DNA of 51,735 nt from Lachnospiraceae bacterium (GTDB taxonomy: Bacteria > Bacillota > Clostridia > Lachnospirales > Lachnospiraceae), in NCBI GenBank assembly GCA_022793375.1, contig JAAWCS010000043.1:1-51735 (forward strand), in the 5' to 3' direction. Both the position numbers and the translations under genes were made by a program. This document shows positions 1-7,461 of this stretch, piece after piece. The notes under the pieces are model-generated. The model was not told the DNA's origin. It worked only from the letters and a program-made list of their open reading frames with translations, and ran no database searches. Position 1 is the stretch's first letter, and each line of letters begins with the position of its first letter.

Positions 1-405
1 CAGCCGCAGTCAAATCCGCTGGAGGATTGCAGAAATGCGGGAAAGAGTATCCAGAAAAAACTGGATGGGTTCGCTTCCAAAAACCTGACCTTGTATGAGC
101 AATACCGCGACGGCAAATTTGATAAGGAGGTATTTCTGAAAAAGAAAAACCAATTATTGCAGCAGAAGGAGGAATTACAGGCACAGCTTGTAAAGCTGCA
201 GGAGCAAGAAGAGGAAATAGCCAGACAGCACAATGGCGAGGAGCGAAAAACACAGGCGCTAAAGGCCTCTGAGGATATGCTGGCAAAGGAAGAGGGTGAG
301 ATGCGGATTCAGATGTACGATGCAATCGAAAAGGTGATTGTATATGTTGGAAAGGAGATTGATATTCATTGGAAGTTTGACCTCTCGTTTGAAAATGTTC
401 CATAA
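1..405 (+). CDS. Large serine recombinase, C-terminal part only (5' end outside window)
   Basis: The reading frame is open from base 1 and stops at 405, so only the last ~134 residues are visible. They form a Lys/Glu/Gln-rich coiled coil (LYEQYRDGKF, then EELQAQLVKLQEQEEE) ending in a beta-rich tail (IEKVIVYVGKEIDIHWKFD). That combination is typical of the C-terminus of large serine integrases of phages and conjugative elements, in which the coiled coil controls integration versus excision. The catalytic serine domain lies upstream of the window. The gene ends about 140 bp before an altered spoVT, which is where an element's own integrase is expected relative to its attachment site. Family assignment is fairly secure; the type of element is unknown. 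Confidence 0.8.
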   Translation, partial: QPQSNPLEDCRNAGKSIQKKLDGFASKNLTLYEQYRDGKFDKEVFLKKKNQLLQQKEELQAQLVKLQEQEEEIARQHNGEERKTQALKASEDMLAKEEGEMRIQMYDAIEKVIVYVGKEIDIHWKFDLSFENVP

Positions 406-406
406 G

Positions 407-419
407 GACAAAATTTGTC
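407..419. repeat. Short perfect inverted repeat after the recombinase gene
   Basis: GACAAA and TTTGTC flank a single central A immediately after the recombinase stop codon. It is too short for a convincing terminator. It may be part of an arm or binding site at the end of the element. Confidence 0.35.
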
Positions 420-518
420 TTATTATATCACATGGGGCAGCCTTATTTTTTGTATGGGTGTTTTTTGAGGATTTTCTGGAAACCCAGTATTTATGCGGGT
501 TCGCAGAAATTTAAAAAA

Positions 519-1061
519 ATGTTTTGTGAGGACTTGACACAATCAGACGATCTCGGCCGTGTGGTCGTCCCCAAAGAAATCCGCCGCACCCTTCGCCTGC
601 GCGAAGGAACCCCGCTGGAAATTTTTACCGACCGTGAAGGCGAGATTATTCTCAAAAAATATTCGCCCATGGCGGAACTGGGCGTCTTTGCCAAACAGTA
701 TGCGGAGGCCTTGTCGCAGACTACGGGCCTTTCCGTGTACATTACGGACCGCGATCAGATTATCGCCGTGGCCGGAGGCCGAAAAGACATGCTGCAAAAG
801 CCGATCAGCAAGCAGCTGGAACAGATGATTTTGAACCGGGAGAGTGGGACGGCGGTCAAAGAAGACAAAAAGTTTGCGCCCATTTCCGCAGACGATCAAG
901 AAGAGTACACGGCGCAGGTGGTCAATATTATCCTCTCCGAGGGCGACGCCATTGGCTCGGTAGTGCTTTTGAGCAAAGAAGCGCGGCCGAAAATCGGTGA
1001 GACAGAGCAGAAGCTTGCCGCTACGGCCGCGAGTTTCCTCGGGCGTCAGATGGAATCCTAA
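519..1061 (+). CDS. spoVT: Stage V sporulation protein T (AbrB family) with replaced N-terminus
   Basis: From DDLGRVVVPKEIRRTLR onward the protein follows SpoVT closely: an AbrB-type swapped-hairpin DNA-binding domain, then a GAF-like domain ending in TAASFLGRQMES. SpoVT is a forespore regulator of sigma-G genes. The conserved beginning of the family (MKATGIVRRI in Bacillus) is missing and unrelated sequence is joined directly before DDLGRVV near base 546. The frame is open back to an ATG at 432. The nearest in-frame ATG is 519, and neither has a Shine-Dalgarno sequence or a recognisable promoter. The start chosen here is therefore provisional. Because the first beta strand of the DNA-binding domain is lost, the product may be inactive or unexpressed while the adjacent element is integrated. 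Confidence 0.7.
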   Translation: MFCEDLTQSDDLGRVVVPKEIRRTLRLREGTPLEIFTDREGEIILKKYSPMAELGVFAKQYAEALSQTTGLSVYITDRDQIIAVAGGRKDMLQKPISKQLEQMILNRESGTAVKEDKKFAPISADDQEEYTAQVVNIILSEGDAIGSVVLLSKEARPKIGETEQKLAATAASFLGRQMES

Positions 1062-1082
1062 AAGAGGAAAGCCCCGCTTTCT

Positions 1083-1110
1083 TGTCAATTCTTCCCTGAT
1101 ATGGTATAAT
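1083..1110 (+). promoter_or_regulatory. Possible promoter at the edge of the repeat array
   Basis: TTGTCA (1083-1088), a 16-bp spacer and TATAAT (1105-1110) preceded by TGG as an extended -10. The -10 is supplied by the first copy of the 110-bp repeat. No gene starts directly downstream, so it could only feed mazG through the repeats. Confidence 0.35.
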
Positions 1111-1450
1111 GTCGCCAGACATTATACCAGCGCCGATTCGCGTCCGAGCAGAGCGAGGACATTCTTTGGCGAATCGTGTGCATCCCCCGGAGGGAGCATG
1201 TGCGAAGCACATGGTATAATGTCGCCAGACATTATACCAGCGCCGATTCGCGTCCGAGCAGAGCGAGGACATTCTTTGGCGAATCGTGTGCATCCCCCGG
1301 AGGGAGCATGTGCGAAGCACATAGTATAATGTCGCCAGACATTATACCAGCGCCGATTCGCGTCCGAGCAGAGCGAGGACATTCTTTGGCGAATCGTGCG
1401 CATCCCCCGGAGGGAGCATGTGCGAAGCACATGGTATAATGTCGCCAGAC
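1101..1450. repeat. 110-bp tandem repeat, three full copies plus 20 bp
   Basis: Copies run 1101-1210, 1211-1320 and 1321-1430, and the first 20 bases recur at 1431-1450. I see only two substitutions between copies (G to A at 1323, T to C at 1399). Each unit can fold into three hairpins. One pairs GGTATAATGTC with GACATTATACC over a 4-base loop. The second pairs CGATTCGC with GCGAATCG and has an inner GTCC/GGAC. The third is CATGTGC-GAA-GCACATG across the unit junction. Each unit carries TATAAT on both strands. Open frames across the array are out-of-frame artefacts of the repeat. This fills the 450-bp gap between spoVT and mazG, where Bacillus has spoVB. Confidence 0.95.
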
Positions 1451-1510
1451 AGGGCAAAATCCGGGCCGGGAAGCAGTTATGATCCGACAAAGGACAGGGA
1501 GGGTATCAAT

Positions 1511-1912
1511 ATGGAAGAAAAAATGCACTACAGCTTTGAAGAACTGACCGATATCATCGCCAGGCTGCGCGGCGAGGGCGGCTGTCCGTGGGATCGAAAG
1601 CAGACCCACGAGAGCCTGATTCCCTGCCTGCGGGACGAGACCGAGGAGGTCGTGCAGGCGATTGAAAAGCAGGATAAGGAAAATCTGTGCGAGGAATTAG
1701 GGGACGTGCTTTTGCAGGTGCTGATGCACAGTCAGATCGCGAAAGAAAACGGCAGTTTTACACTGGAAGATGTCATTGACGGTCTCAGCCGTAAGATGAT
1801 CCGCCGCCATCCCCATGTATTCGGGGACGCAAAGGCTGCTACGCCGGAAGAAAGCCTGGAACTGTGGAAACAAATCAAGGCCGAAGAAAAGAAAGAAAAG
1901 GCCAAAAAGTGA
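1511..1912 (+). CDS. mazG: MazG nucleoside triphosphate pyrophosphohydrolase (single-domain form)
   Basis: Predicted to hydrolyse (d)NTPs to the monophosphate and pyrophosphate, cleaning the nucleotide pool. The start is the ATG at 1511 after AGGGAGGG, giving 133 residues, and it is preferred to an ATG at 1418 that lies inside the repeat array. GGCPWDRKQTHESL near the N-terminus and the metal-binding helices DETEEVVQAI and CEELGDVLLQV are diagnostic, followed by RRHPHVFGD. It is one MazG domain, shorter than the two-domain E. coli or tetrapyrrole-methylase-fused Bacillus YabN forms. Its position before rqcP-yabP-yabQ-divIC matches yabN in Bacillus. Confidence 0.92.
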   Translation: MEEKMHYSFEELTDIIARLRGEGGCPWDRKQTHESLIPCLRDETEEVVQAIEKQDKENLCEELGDVLLQVLMHSQIAKENGSFTLEDVIDGLSRKMIRRHPHVFGDAKAATPEESLELWKQIKAEEKKEKAKK

Positions 1913-2006
1913 CAAGTTTCCCGAAAAAGCTTCCTATATTTAAAAAACAGAGGGAGAGAACCCTGCGGCTTTCTATGTATTCCCGGTATTTTGGGGAGAA
2001 AAAGCC

Positions 2007-2035
2007 TTGACAAATATAGAGCTTCCGAGTATAAA
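2007..2035 (+). promoter_or_regulatory. Sigma-A-type promoter of hup
   Basis: TTGACA (2007-2012), a 17-bp spacer and TATAAA (2030-2035), about 45 bp upstream of the HU start codon. The match to consensus suits an abundant nucleoid protein. Confidence 0.8.
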
Positions 2036-2081
2036 TAGTATGCAGTGGCTTATAGAAAATCATTAGTTTTAGGAGGAAATT

Positions 2082-2357
2082 ATGAATAAGACAGAATTAG
2101 TGGCGGCGGTTGCTGAGAAATCCGGTTTTTCAAGGAAGGATGCGGAGAAGGTAATTGCGGCTTATACAGACGTCGTGACAGAAGAGTTGGTAAACGGCGG
2201 CAAGGTACAGCTGATTGGCTTTGGCACCTTTGAAGTAGTAGAGCGCCCCGAGAGAATGGGCCGTAATCCCAAGAGCAAGGAGACCATCACAATCGCGGCT
2301 TCCAGAGTGCCCAAGTTTAAGGCGGGCAAGGCTCTCAAGGATAAGGTCAACGCATAA
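2082..2357 (+). CDS. hup: DNA-binding protein HU
   Basis: A 91-residue histone-like protein that bends and compacts DNA as a dimer. MNKTELVAAVAEKSG at the start, GFGTFEVVERPERMGRNP in the beta-arm and VPKFKAGKALKDKVN at the end are family hallmarks. It starts at ATG 2082 after TAGGAGG, has its own near-consensus promoter and is followed by its own terminator. Its insertion between mazG and rqcP differs from Bacillus. I believe the arrangement is common in Lachnospiraceae, but that is from memory. Confidence 0.97.
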   Translation: MNKTELVAAVAEKSGFSRKDAEKVIAAYTDVVTEELVNGGKVQLIGFGTFEVVERPERMGRNPKSKETITIAASRVPKFKAGKALKDKVNA

Positions 2358-2378
2358 TTTCTACAGCAGACACATAGA

Positions 2379-2404
2379 GGGGTGGCGCAGGCCATCCCTT
2401 TTTT
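2379..2404 (+). terminator. Rho-independent terminator of hup
   Basis: GGGGTGGC pairs with GCCATCCC (one G-U) over a GCAG loop, followed by six Ts. The T run directly touches the ribosome binding site of rqcP, so transcripts reading into rqcP must pass this hairpin. Confidence 0.8.
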
Positions 2405-2416
2405 GAGGTGAAGAAA

Positions 2417-2656
2417 ATGAGACTGGACAAATTTTTAAAAGTTTCCCGCATTATCAAGCGCCGCACCGTAGCAAACGAAGCCTGCGACGCGGGGCGGGTA
2501 CAGGTCAACGGTAAGACGGCCAAGGCATCGACAGAGGTAAAAGTGGGCGATGTGATCGAAGTGCAGTTCGGCAGCCGCCCGGTAAAGGCGGAGGTGCTGG
2601 GCATTCAGGAAACGACCAAAAAGGATGAGGCAAGCGAACTGTTCCGCTATCTGTAG
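2417..2656 (+). CDS. rqcP: S4-domain RNA-binding protein RqcP (YabO/Hsp15 family)
   Basis: A 79-residue S4 domain: MRLDKFLKVSRIIKRRT, then EACDAGRVQVNGKTAK and VGDVIEVQFG. In Bacillus RqcP (YabO) binds the obstructed 50S subunit and helps RqcH add alanine tails in ribosome quality control. The ATG at 2417 is chosen because GAGGTG lies 7 nt before it. An upstream GTG at 2408 overlaps that ribosome binding site and is less likely. It sits in the same place, before yabP, as in Bacillus. Confidence 0.9.
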   Translation: MRLDKFLKVSRIIKRRTVANEACDAGRVQVNGKTAKASTEVKVGDVIEVQFGSRPVKAEVLGIQETTKKDEASELFRYL

Positions 2657-2730
2657 GGTTCTAAAGCTGTCCCTCCCGGCATAGACTAATCAAAAGAAAG
2701 CAGGCTATGCCTGCGGCCAGGAGGTATGGT

Positions 2731-3051
2731 ATGGCGTTGGAAGAAAAACAAAGCCCGGCGGCCAGGGGACAGAACCCGATACATAACCAGGCGCACAAGC
2801 TGAATCTGATTAACAGGGAAAGTATGACTATCACGGGAGTCAGAGATGTGCTGGCTTTTGACGTGTCGGAAGTGCTTTTGGAAACAGGGCTGGGTATGCT
2901 CAGCATCCGCGGAAGCGATCTGCATGTGAGTCGTCTGACATTGGAAAAGGGAGAGGTGGACGTGACCGGAAAGATCGACGTTCTGACCTATTCCGATGTA
3001 GGGACGTACAAAAAACAGGGTGAATCGCTGTTAGGCCGTCTGTTCCGTTAG
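2731..3051 (+). CDS. yabP: Spore coat/sporulation protein YabP
   Basis: About 106 residues with the YabP-family pattern NRESMTITGVRDVLAFD, LRGSD-like IRGSDLHV and GEVDVTGKIDVLTY. YabP is needed for normal sporulation in Bacillus, and its biochemical role is unknown. The start at 2731 is chosen because AGGAGGT (2719-2725) lies 5 nt upstream. An ATG at 2707 in the same frame has no such signal. It ends 3 bp before yabQ. Confidence 0.85.
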   Translation: MALEEKQSPAARGQNPIHNQAHKLNLINRESMTITGVRDVLAFDVSEVLLETGLGMLSIRGSDLHVSRLTLEKGEVDVTGKIDVLTYSDVGTYKKQGESLLGRLFR

Positions 3052-3054
3052 CCT

Positions 3055-3651
3055 ATGAGTGAAGTAATAACGGGAGAACTGCGGTTTTTGGCAGTATCGG
3101 TCCTGTGGGGCGGGGGAATCGCCGCCTGCTATGAAACGCTGCGGTTTATGCGGCTGTTATTCCGCCACGGCGAAATGTGGACCGGATTGGAGGATTTGTT
3201 GTTCTGGACGGTCTGTGCGGTGCTGGTTTTTACGATGGTTATGGAAGAAAATGACGGACTACTGCGCTGGTATGTGATTGCCGGCTGTGTGGCCGGGGCC
3301 TGCATCTATCAGTTTTTGCTGCATCCGCTTTTGCTGTTTTTACTGCAGCCGCTGTTGGGGCCGGCCCGGTTTTTTCGCCGTTTTTTTAGAAACCTATTGA
3401 AAAAAAGGCCAAAATCCGCTACACTGGAAAGAACAGACGACGTAGCAAAACCCGGTACAAAGCCGCGCAGAGATATAGAAGGGAAAACGCAGGATGGCCA
3501 AATACGGAAAAAGAAAAAAGAAAAAACAAAACAGATTGGCCATGTTCGCAATCACCCTGGTCGTGGCGGCGCTTCTGGGCGTACTGGGACTGCAGACCGT
3601 CCGTCTGAAGCAGAGACGAGACGAGTACGCCACCAAGCTGGAGGCCATTGA
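3055..3651 (+). CDS. yabQ: Sporulation membrane protein YabQ
   Basis: Hydrophobic segments near residues 9-24, 48-62 and 72-102 and the YabQ opening (ELRFLAVSVLWGGGIAACYETLR) identify it. It starts 3 bp after yabP, consistent with the Bacillus order. The frame stays open 158 bp into divIC. The last ~50 residues (basic, then Gly/Arg-rich) are an out-of-frame reading of the divIC start, so either the overlap is genuine or the natural stop has been lost. In Bacillus the protein is required for the spore cortex. Confidence 0.8.
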   Translation: MSEVITGELRFLAVSVLWGGGIAACYETLRFMRLLFRHGEMWTGLEDLLFWTVCAVLVFTMVMEENDGLLRWYVIAGCVAGACIYQFLLHPLLLFLLQPLLGPARFFRRFFRNLLKKRPKSATLERTDDVAKPGTKPRRDIEGKTQDGQIRKKKKEKTKQIGHVRNHPGRGGASGRTGTADRPSEAETRRVRHQAGGH

Positions 3652-3802
3652 AAAGCAGATGAGCGAGCAGGAGGCGCGCGCGGAAGAACTGGAAGCCGAG
3701 CGGCTTTATGTGCAGACAAAAGACTATATTGAGAAAGTGGCTCGTGAACGCCTGGGGCTGGTAAGTCCGGATGAGATTATCTTAAAGCCGGAAGGAGACT
3801 GA
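3494..3802 (+). CDS. divIC: Septum formation initiator DivIC (FtsB-like)
   Basis: A 102-residue bitopic division protein: basic cytoplasmic start (KYGKRKKKKQNRL), one membrane helix near residues 16-33, a coiled coil (residues 38-70) and the family signature DYIEKVARERLGLVSPDEIIL. It partners FtsL and DivIB at the septum. It begins inside the yabQ frame, and a terminator follows 60 bp after the stop. Position and sequence agree. Confidence 0.92.
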   Translation: MAKYGKRKKKKQNRLAMFAITLVVAALLGVLGLQTVRLKQRRDEYATKLEAIEKQMSEQEARAEELEAERLYVQTKDYIEKVARERLGLVSPDEIILKPEGD

Positions 3803-3864
3803 GCTTTTCCTGGGAATCCTTCCAAGCCATATAGATGTTCACAACCAATCCGATAGACAGATAC

Positions 3865-3896
3865 AAGAACCCCGCCGGCTAAGGGGTTCTTTTTTT
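3865..3896 (+). terminator. Terminator after divIC
   Basis: AAGAACCCC pairs perfectly with GGGGTTCTT across a 9-base loop and is followed by a run of Ts. It closes the yabP-yabQ-divIC transcript. Confidence 0.9.
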
Positions 3897-3962
3897 CGTG
3901 CCGCCAATGGACAGCGCGCTCTGCGAAGCCTGCGGTCAGATTTATTTCCTTTCCGTCTTTCT

Positions 3963-3995
3963 TTGACAAAATATTCCGTCCTCGTTGTCTATAAT
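3963..3995 (+). promoter_or_regulatory. spoIIE promoter with 21-bp spacer (Spo0A-type)
   Basis: TTGACA (3963-3968) and TATAAT (3990-3995) are both consensus but separated by 21 bp instead of 17. In Bacillus the sigma-A promoters of spoIIE and spoIIG have this over-long spacing and need phosphorylated Spo0A. TTTTGTCAA on the complementary strand overlaps the -35 and resembles a 0A box. Confidence 0.75.
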
Positions 3996-4042
3996 AAAAG
4001 TCCGGCGCATATGGGAAAAAATGGGAATAAGGTGGACAGGCT

Positions 4043-5857
4043 ATGAAAAAGAAAAAAAATCTGTGGTTTGCCAGGATCATAATCATTTTGTTTCTGGGGG
4101 TTTCTCTCGCCCAACTGATGCTGGATAGCCCGGCTGTCCTCTCGGCGGTGCGGGCGCTCATGTATTTAGGTGTATTGTATGCGGGATTTACGTATGGGGC
4201 GGGAGCCGGCGGGAGCGTGGGGGCAGTCTGCGGGATGCTGGAAACTTTTCATCAGGAAAATTTAACTCCGCTGGGGATTTTTTGCCTGATGGGCGTGCTT
4301 AGCGGCGTATTCAGACCATTAGGGAGAGCCGCGTCGTCGATCGCCTTTTTGTGCGGCGCGGTGGGGATTGGCATGTCGTATGCCGTGGATTACCTGACAG
4401 CCTCTGTTTTTGAGATCGTAGCGGCTGTCCTGCTTTTTTTTCTGCTTCCGCAGGAACTTTTAAAAAAGCCGCAGGAAAAGCACAGTGGTCAGAACGGCCT
4501 GGAAAAGATGCAGAGACAGCGCCTCAAAGAGACGGCCAGTTCCTACGGCCGCCTGGCACAATCGCTGCAGAGCCTGGAATCGAGAGAGCGGTTCCTCTCG
4601 CAGGAGCAGGCCGCGCAGGCCATTGCACGGGCTTCGTCGATTGTCTGCGGCGGCTGTCGTCTGTGCAGCTTAGGCAAGCAGGACGCGCCGAAAGAAATCC
4701 CCTCTCTCTGTGACGACTGGCAGGAGAAGGGGCGGCTGACGCGGGAAGATATGCCGGAGGATTTCCAGGGGGAATGCCGGCGGCAGGATCTTTATCTGGA
4801 GACGCTTTCCGATTGCCTGGACAGCATGAATTATGAAGAAGAGTGGAGAGGACGCTTTTTTGAGAGCCGGGAGGCGGCCTCCCTGCAATTTAGAGAGATG
4901 GAGCGGACGCTCAATGGAATCGCACAGGAACTGGACGAGACCGTGGATGTGACAGCCCGCGTCGAGAGGGGCGTGCGCCGTATGCTGAGAAGGCGGCGGC
5001 TGAAAATGGAACAGCTTTTGGTGCTGGAAGGAGCCGAAGCCAGAAAAGAAGCGTTCGTGACGGTCAGCGCCGCAAGCGGAGGCTGTGTGACGGTGAAAGA
5101 ACTCAGTGAATCGATGGGAAAAACTCTTTCGCGCAACCTCCGGGCGACTGACAGCGGACGCACGGTCGTCGGAAAAGAACCCTGCACAATCCGTCTGGTA
5201 GAGGATACGAAATTTCGGCTTTTGTCGGGGGTGGCCCGGGCCGTCAAGGGGGGAGAAGAGCTCTCCGGCGACAATTTTTCCTGCCATCTGCTGCCGGACG
5301 GCCGCATGATGCTGTGCCTGTCCGACGGAATGGGGTCGGGCCGCCGGGCATTTGCGGAAAGCGAGCTGGTAACGGAACTTCTGGAAGAACTTCTGGAAGC
5401 CGGCTTTTCGGCCGAGCGCGCGATTTCGATGCTGAATGCATTTTTGCTGGTGCGTAAAGAGCAGCGGCCCGCGACGCTGGATCTGGCGCTGATCGATCTG
5501 TATACGGGACAGGCCCGGTTTTATAAGCAGGGAGCCGTCAGCACGTTTATCCGGCGGGGCGGCCAGGTGCTGGAGATTGCGGCCGGTTCGCTGCCGATCG
5601 GGGTTGACTGCGGCGCCACGCCGGTCTGCGTACAGCAGTGCCTGGAGGACGGGGATATGATCGTAATGGTAACGGATGGGATACTTGATTCGTTAAACGG
5701 AACGGATAAGGAAGGGGTTATGGAAGAATTTCTCGCCCAAAATCATGCCGACAATGCCAGAGAGCTGGCCGAACAGGTGCTGACGGCAAACTGGTCGGCC
5801 GATATGCCGGCCAAGGACGATATGACGGTACTGGCAGCCGGACTGTGGAAAAAATGA
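4043..5857 (+). CDS. spoIIE: Stage II sporulation protein E, membrane PP2C-type phosphatase
   Basis: SpoIIE dephosphorylates SpoIIAA to activate sigma-F in the forespore and takes part in polar septation. The first ~150 residues are strongly hydrophobic with several helices. A central region (to ~380) with CGGCRLC follows, then a PP2C domain with the metal-binding motifs DGMGSG (from residue 428), VTDGILDSLNG and KDDMTVLAAGLW. At 604 residues it is much shorter than Bacillus SpoIIE (about 827), mainly in the membrane and central parts. ATG 4043 follows AAGGTGG. Confidence 0.95.
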   Translation: MKKKKNLWFARIIIILFLGVSLAQLMLDSPAVLSAVRALMYLGVLYAGFTYGAGAGGSVGAVCGMLETFHQENLTPLGIFCLMGVLSGVFRPLGRAASSIAFLCGAVGIGMSYAVDYLTASVFEIVAAVLLFFLLPQELLKKPQEKHSGQNGLEKMQRQRLKETASSYGRLAQSLQSLESRERFLSQEQAAQAIARASSIVCGGCRLCSLGKQDAPKEIPSLCDDWQEKGRLTREDMPEDFQGECRRQDLYLETLSDCLDSMNYEEEWRGRFFESREAASLQFREMERTLNGIAQELDETVDVTARVERGVRRMLRRRRLKMEQLLVLEGAEARKEAFVTVSAASGGCVTVKELSESMGKTLSRNLRATDSGRTVVGKEPCTIRLVEDTKFRLLSGVARAVKGGEELSGDNFSCHLLPDGRMMLCLSDGMGSGRRAFAESELVTELLEELLEAGFSAERAISMLNAFLLVRKEQRPATLDLALIDLYTGQARFYKQGAVSTFIRRGGQVLEIAAGSLPIGVDCGATPVCVQQCLEDGDMIVMVTDGILDSLNGTDKEGVMEEFLAQNHADNARELAEQVLTANWSADMPAKDDMTVLAAGLWKK

Positions 5858-5895
5858 ACGGTGAGAAGGTACGCAGGTGCTTTTGCCGCAACGGC

Positions 5896-5923
5896 TTGAT
5901 TTTTGGAAAAGAAATGGTATAGT
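5896..5923 (+). promoter_or_regulatory. Promoter of tilS-hpt-ftsH
   Basis: TTGATT (5896-5901), a 16-bp spacer and TATAGT (5918-5923) with an extended TGG. It lies between spoIIE and tilS. Confidence 0.6.
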
Positions 5924-5994
5924 ATAAAAGAAGCGTTTACAAAAACAGGAAAGAAAGCAGCCGGGAGACGGCAGCCAAAGCAGGGGCAGCGGAA

Positions 5995-7461
5995 ATGGTG
6001 ACAGAGCAGGTGCGGCGGCAGATCGAAGAATATGATATGATACAGACGGGAGACGTCGTCGTCGTGGGCTTGTCCGGCGGCGCGGATTCGGTCTGCCTTT
6101 TGTCCGTGCTGAAAAAATTGTCGTCGGAACTTTCCTTTTCGCTGGCGGCGCTCCATGTACACCATGGAATACGCGGGCAGGAGGCTGACCAGGACGCCGC
6201 GTTCTGTGCGGATCTGTGCGCCGGCTGGAAGATTCCTTTTGAAATAGGATACGCGGATGTGCCGATGCTGGCGGCCGTAAATAAACAGTCCCTGGAGGAA
6301 GCGGGCCGGCAAGAACGGTATCGGCAGCTGGAATCCTGCCGGCGGCGGCTTAGAGCGCGGCGGATTGCCGTAGCGCACCACCAGGACGACCAGGCGGAGA
6401 CCGTGCTGTGGAATTTGCTGCGAGGGGCCGGACTGAACGGGCTGGCCGGGATGGAGGCCGTAAACGGGGCGGTAATTCGGCCGCTTCTGCGCACGTCCAA
6501 GGCGGAGATTCTTTGCTATATGGAAGAACAGGGCCTTGGCTGGCGCGAGGATGCAACCAATGCGGAGGATCATTATACCCGCAACCGCATCCGCCGCCAC
6601 ATGCTGGAGTATGCGGCGCAGAAGGTCAACCGGCAGGCGGCAAAACACATCTGCAAGACGGCGGATATGGCATTGGAGGCGGAGGCGTATCTGCGGGAGC
6701 AGGCCGGCCGCTGGCTTTTTCAGTACGGCCGGATCCAAGCGGGTGGGCCTGAGCCTGCGCAAATTTCTTTGGAAATCGAGGCTGTCAAAAATGAACCGCT
6801 TATCCTGCGGCGCTACATTGTGAGGGAGGCATTGAGCAGGTGCAGAGGGCGCAGGGATTTGGAACTCTGCCATGTGGACGCGGTATTGTCTCTGATCGAA
6901 CAGCGGCCGGGAAAGAGCGCGTCGGCCAGAGTGAATTTGGGCGGAGGATATACGGCGTGCAGAAAGTACGGGACGCTTACAATAAAAAAAGATGTTTCAC
7001 CCGGTAAAAAAGCGGAAAAGGAGATAAGCGCGGCGGAAAAAAGAATTTGCCTGGGCGAACTTCAAAAAGAACCTTTTCAGCTTCAAATGGGCGGAGAAAA
7101 GCTGGAACTAAGGGTCTTTCCCCGCGATAAAGTGCAAAAAATTCCCACAAACCAGTATACGAAATGGTTGGATTATGATAAAATAGGAAAATCGCTTGTA
7201 TTCCGCTTCCGCCGTTCAGGCGATTATTTTCTCCTGCCGGGCGGAAGAAAAAAAACGATACAGGCGTATATGATCGACGAAAAAATCCCGTCTGAGGAGA
7301 GAGACCATATCCTGCTGGCCGCCGAGGGCAGCCATGTGATATGGATTGCGGGACGGCGCCTTTGCGCGGGTGTAAAGCTTACCGAACATACAAAGCAGAT
7401 CCTGCAGATTACAAGGTACGGAGGAAAAGAAGATGGAGAAGATTCGCGTATTGATTCCTGA
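5995..7461 (+). CDS. tilS: tRNA(Ile)-lysidine synthase TilS
   Basis: Converts the wobble C of tRNA-Ile(CAU) to lysidine so that it reads AUA, an essential cytoplasmic reaction. The PP-loop SGGADS sits at residues 27-32, followed by VHHGIRG, HHQDDQAETVLWNLLRG and PLL. The C-terminal TilS domain is recognisable by FRFRRSGDYFLLPGGRKK. At 488 residues it has full length. It overlaps hpt by 29 bp, the usual tilS-hpt-ftsH coupling in Firmicutes. Confidence 0.96.
   Translation: MVTEQVRRQIEEYDMIQTGDVVVVGLSGGADSVCLLSVLKKLSSELSFSLAALHVHHGIRGQEADQDAAFCADLCAGWKIPFEIGYADVPMLAAVNKQSLEEAGRQERYRQLESCRRRLRARRIAVAHHQDDQAETVLWNLLRGAGLNGLAGMEAVNGAVIRPLLRTSKAEILCYMEEQGLGWREDATNAEDHYTRNRIRRHMLEYAAQKVNRQAAKHICKTADMALEAEAYLREQAGRWLFQYGRIQAGGPEPAQISLEIEAVKNEPLILRRYIVREALSRCRGRRDLELCHVDAVLSLIEQRPGKSASARVNLGGGYTACRKYGTLTIKKDVSPGKKAEKEISAAEKRICLGELQKEPFQLQMGGEKLELRVFPRDKVQKIPTNQYTKWLDYDKIGKSLVFRFRRSGDYFLLPGGRKKTIQAYMIDEKIPSEERDHILLAAEGSHVIWIAGRRLCAGVKLTEHTKQILQITRYGGKEDGEDSRIDS

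Noticed and set aside
534-539. TTGACA inside the altered start of spoVT as a -35 element
   Set aside because: No -10 at suitable distance, and it lies in coding sequence where the next codons match SpoVT.
1101-1450. CRISPR array
   Set aside because: The repeats are 110 bp and directly abutting, with no unique spacers, and no cas genes are present.
997-1490. Several open frames on both strands over the repeat array
   Set aside because: They arise from the repeated unit, have no ribosome binding sites and repeat the same peptide.
5743-6873. 376-residue antisense open frame
   Set aside because: It is a shadow of spoIIE and tilS in a GC-rich region, with no start signal or family resemblance.
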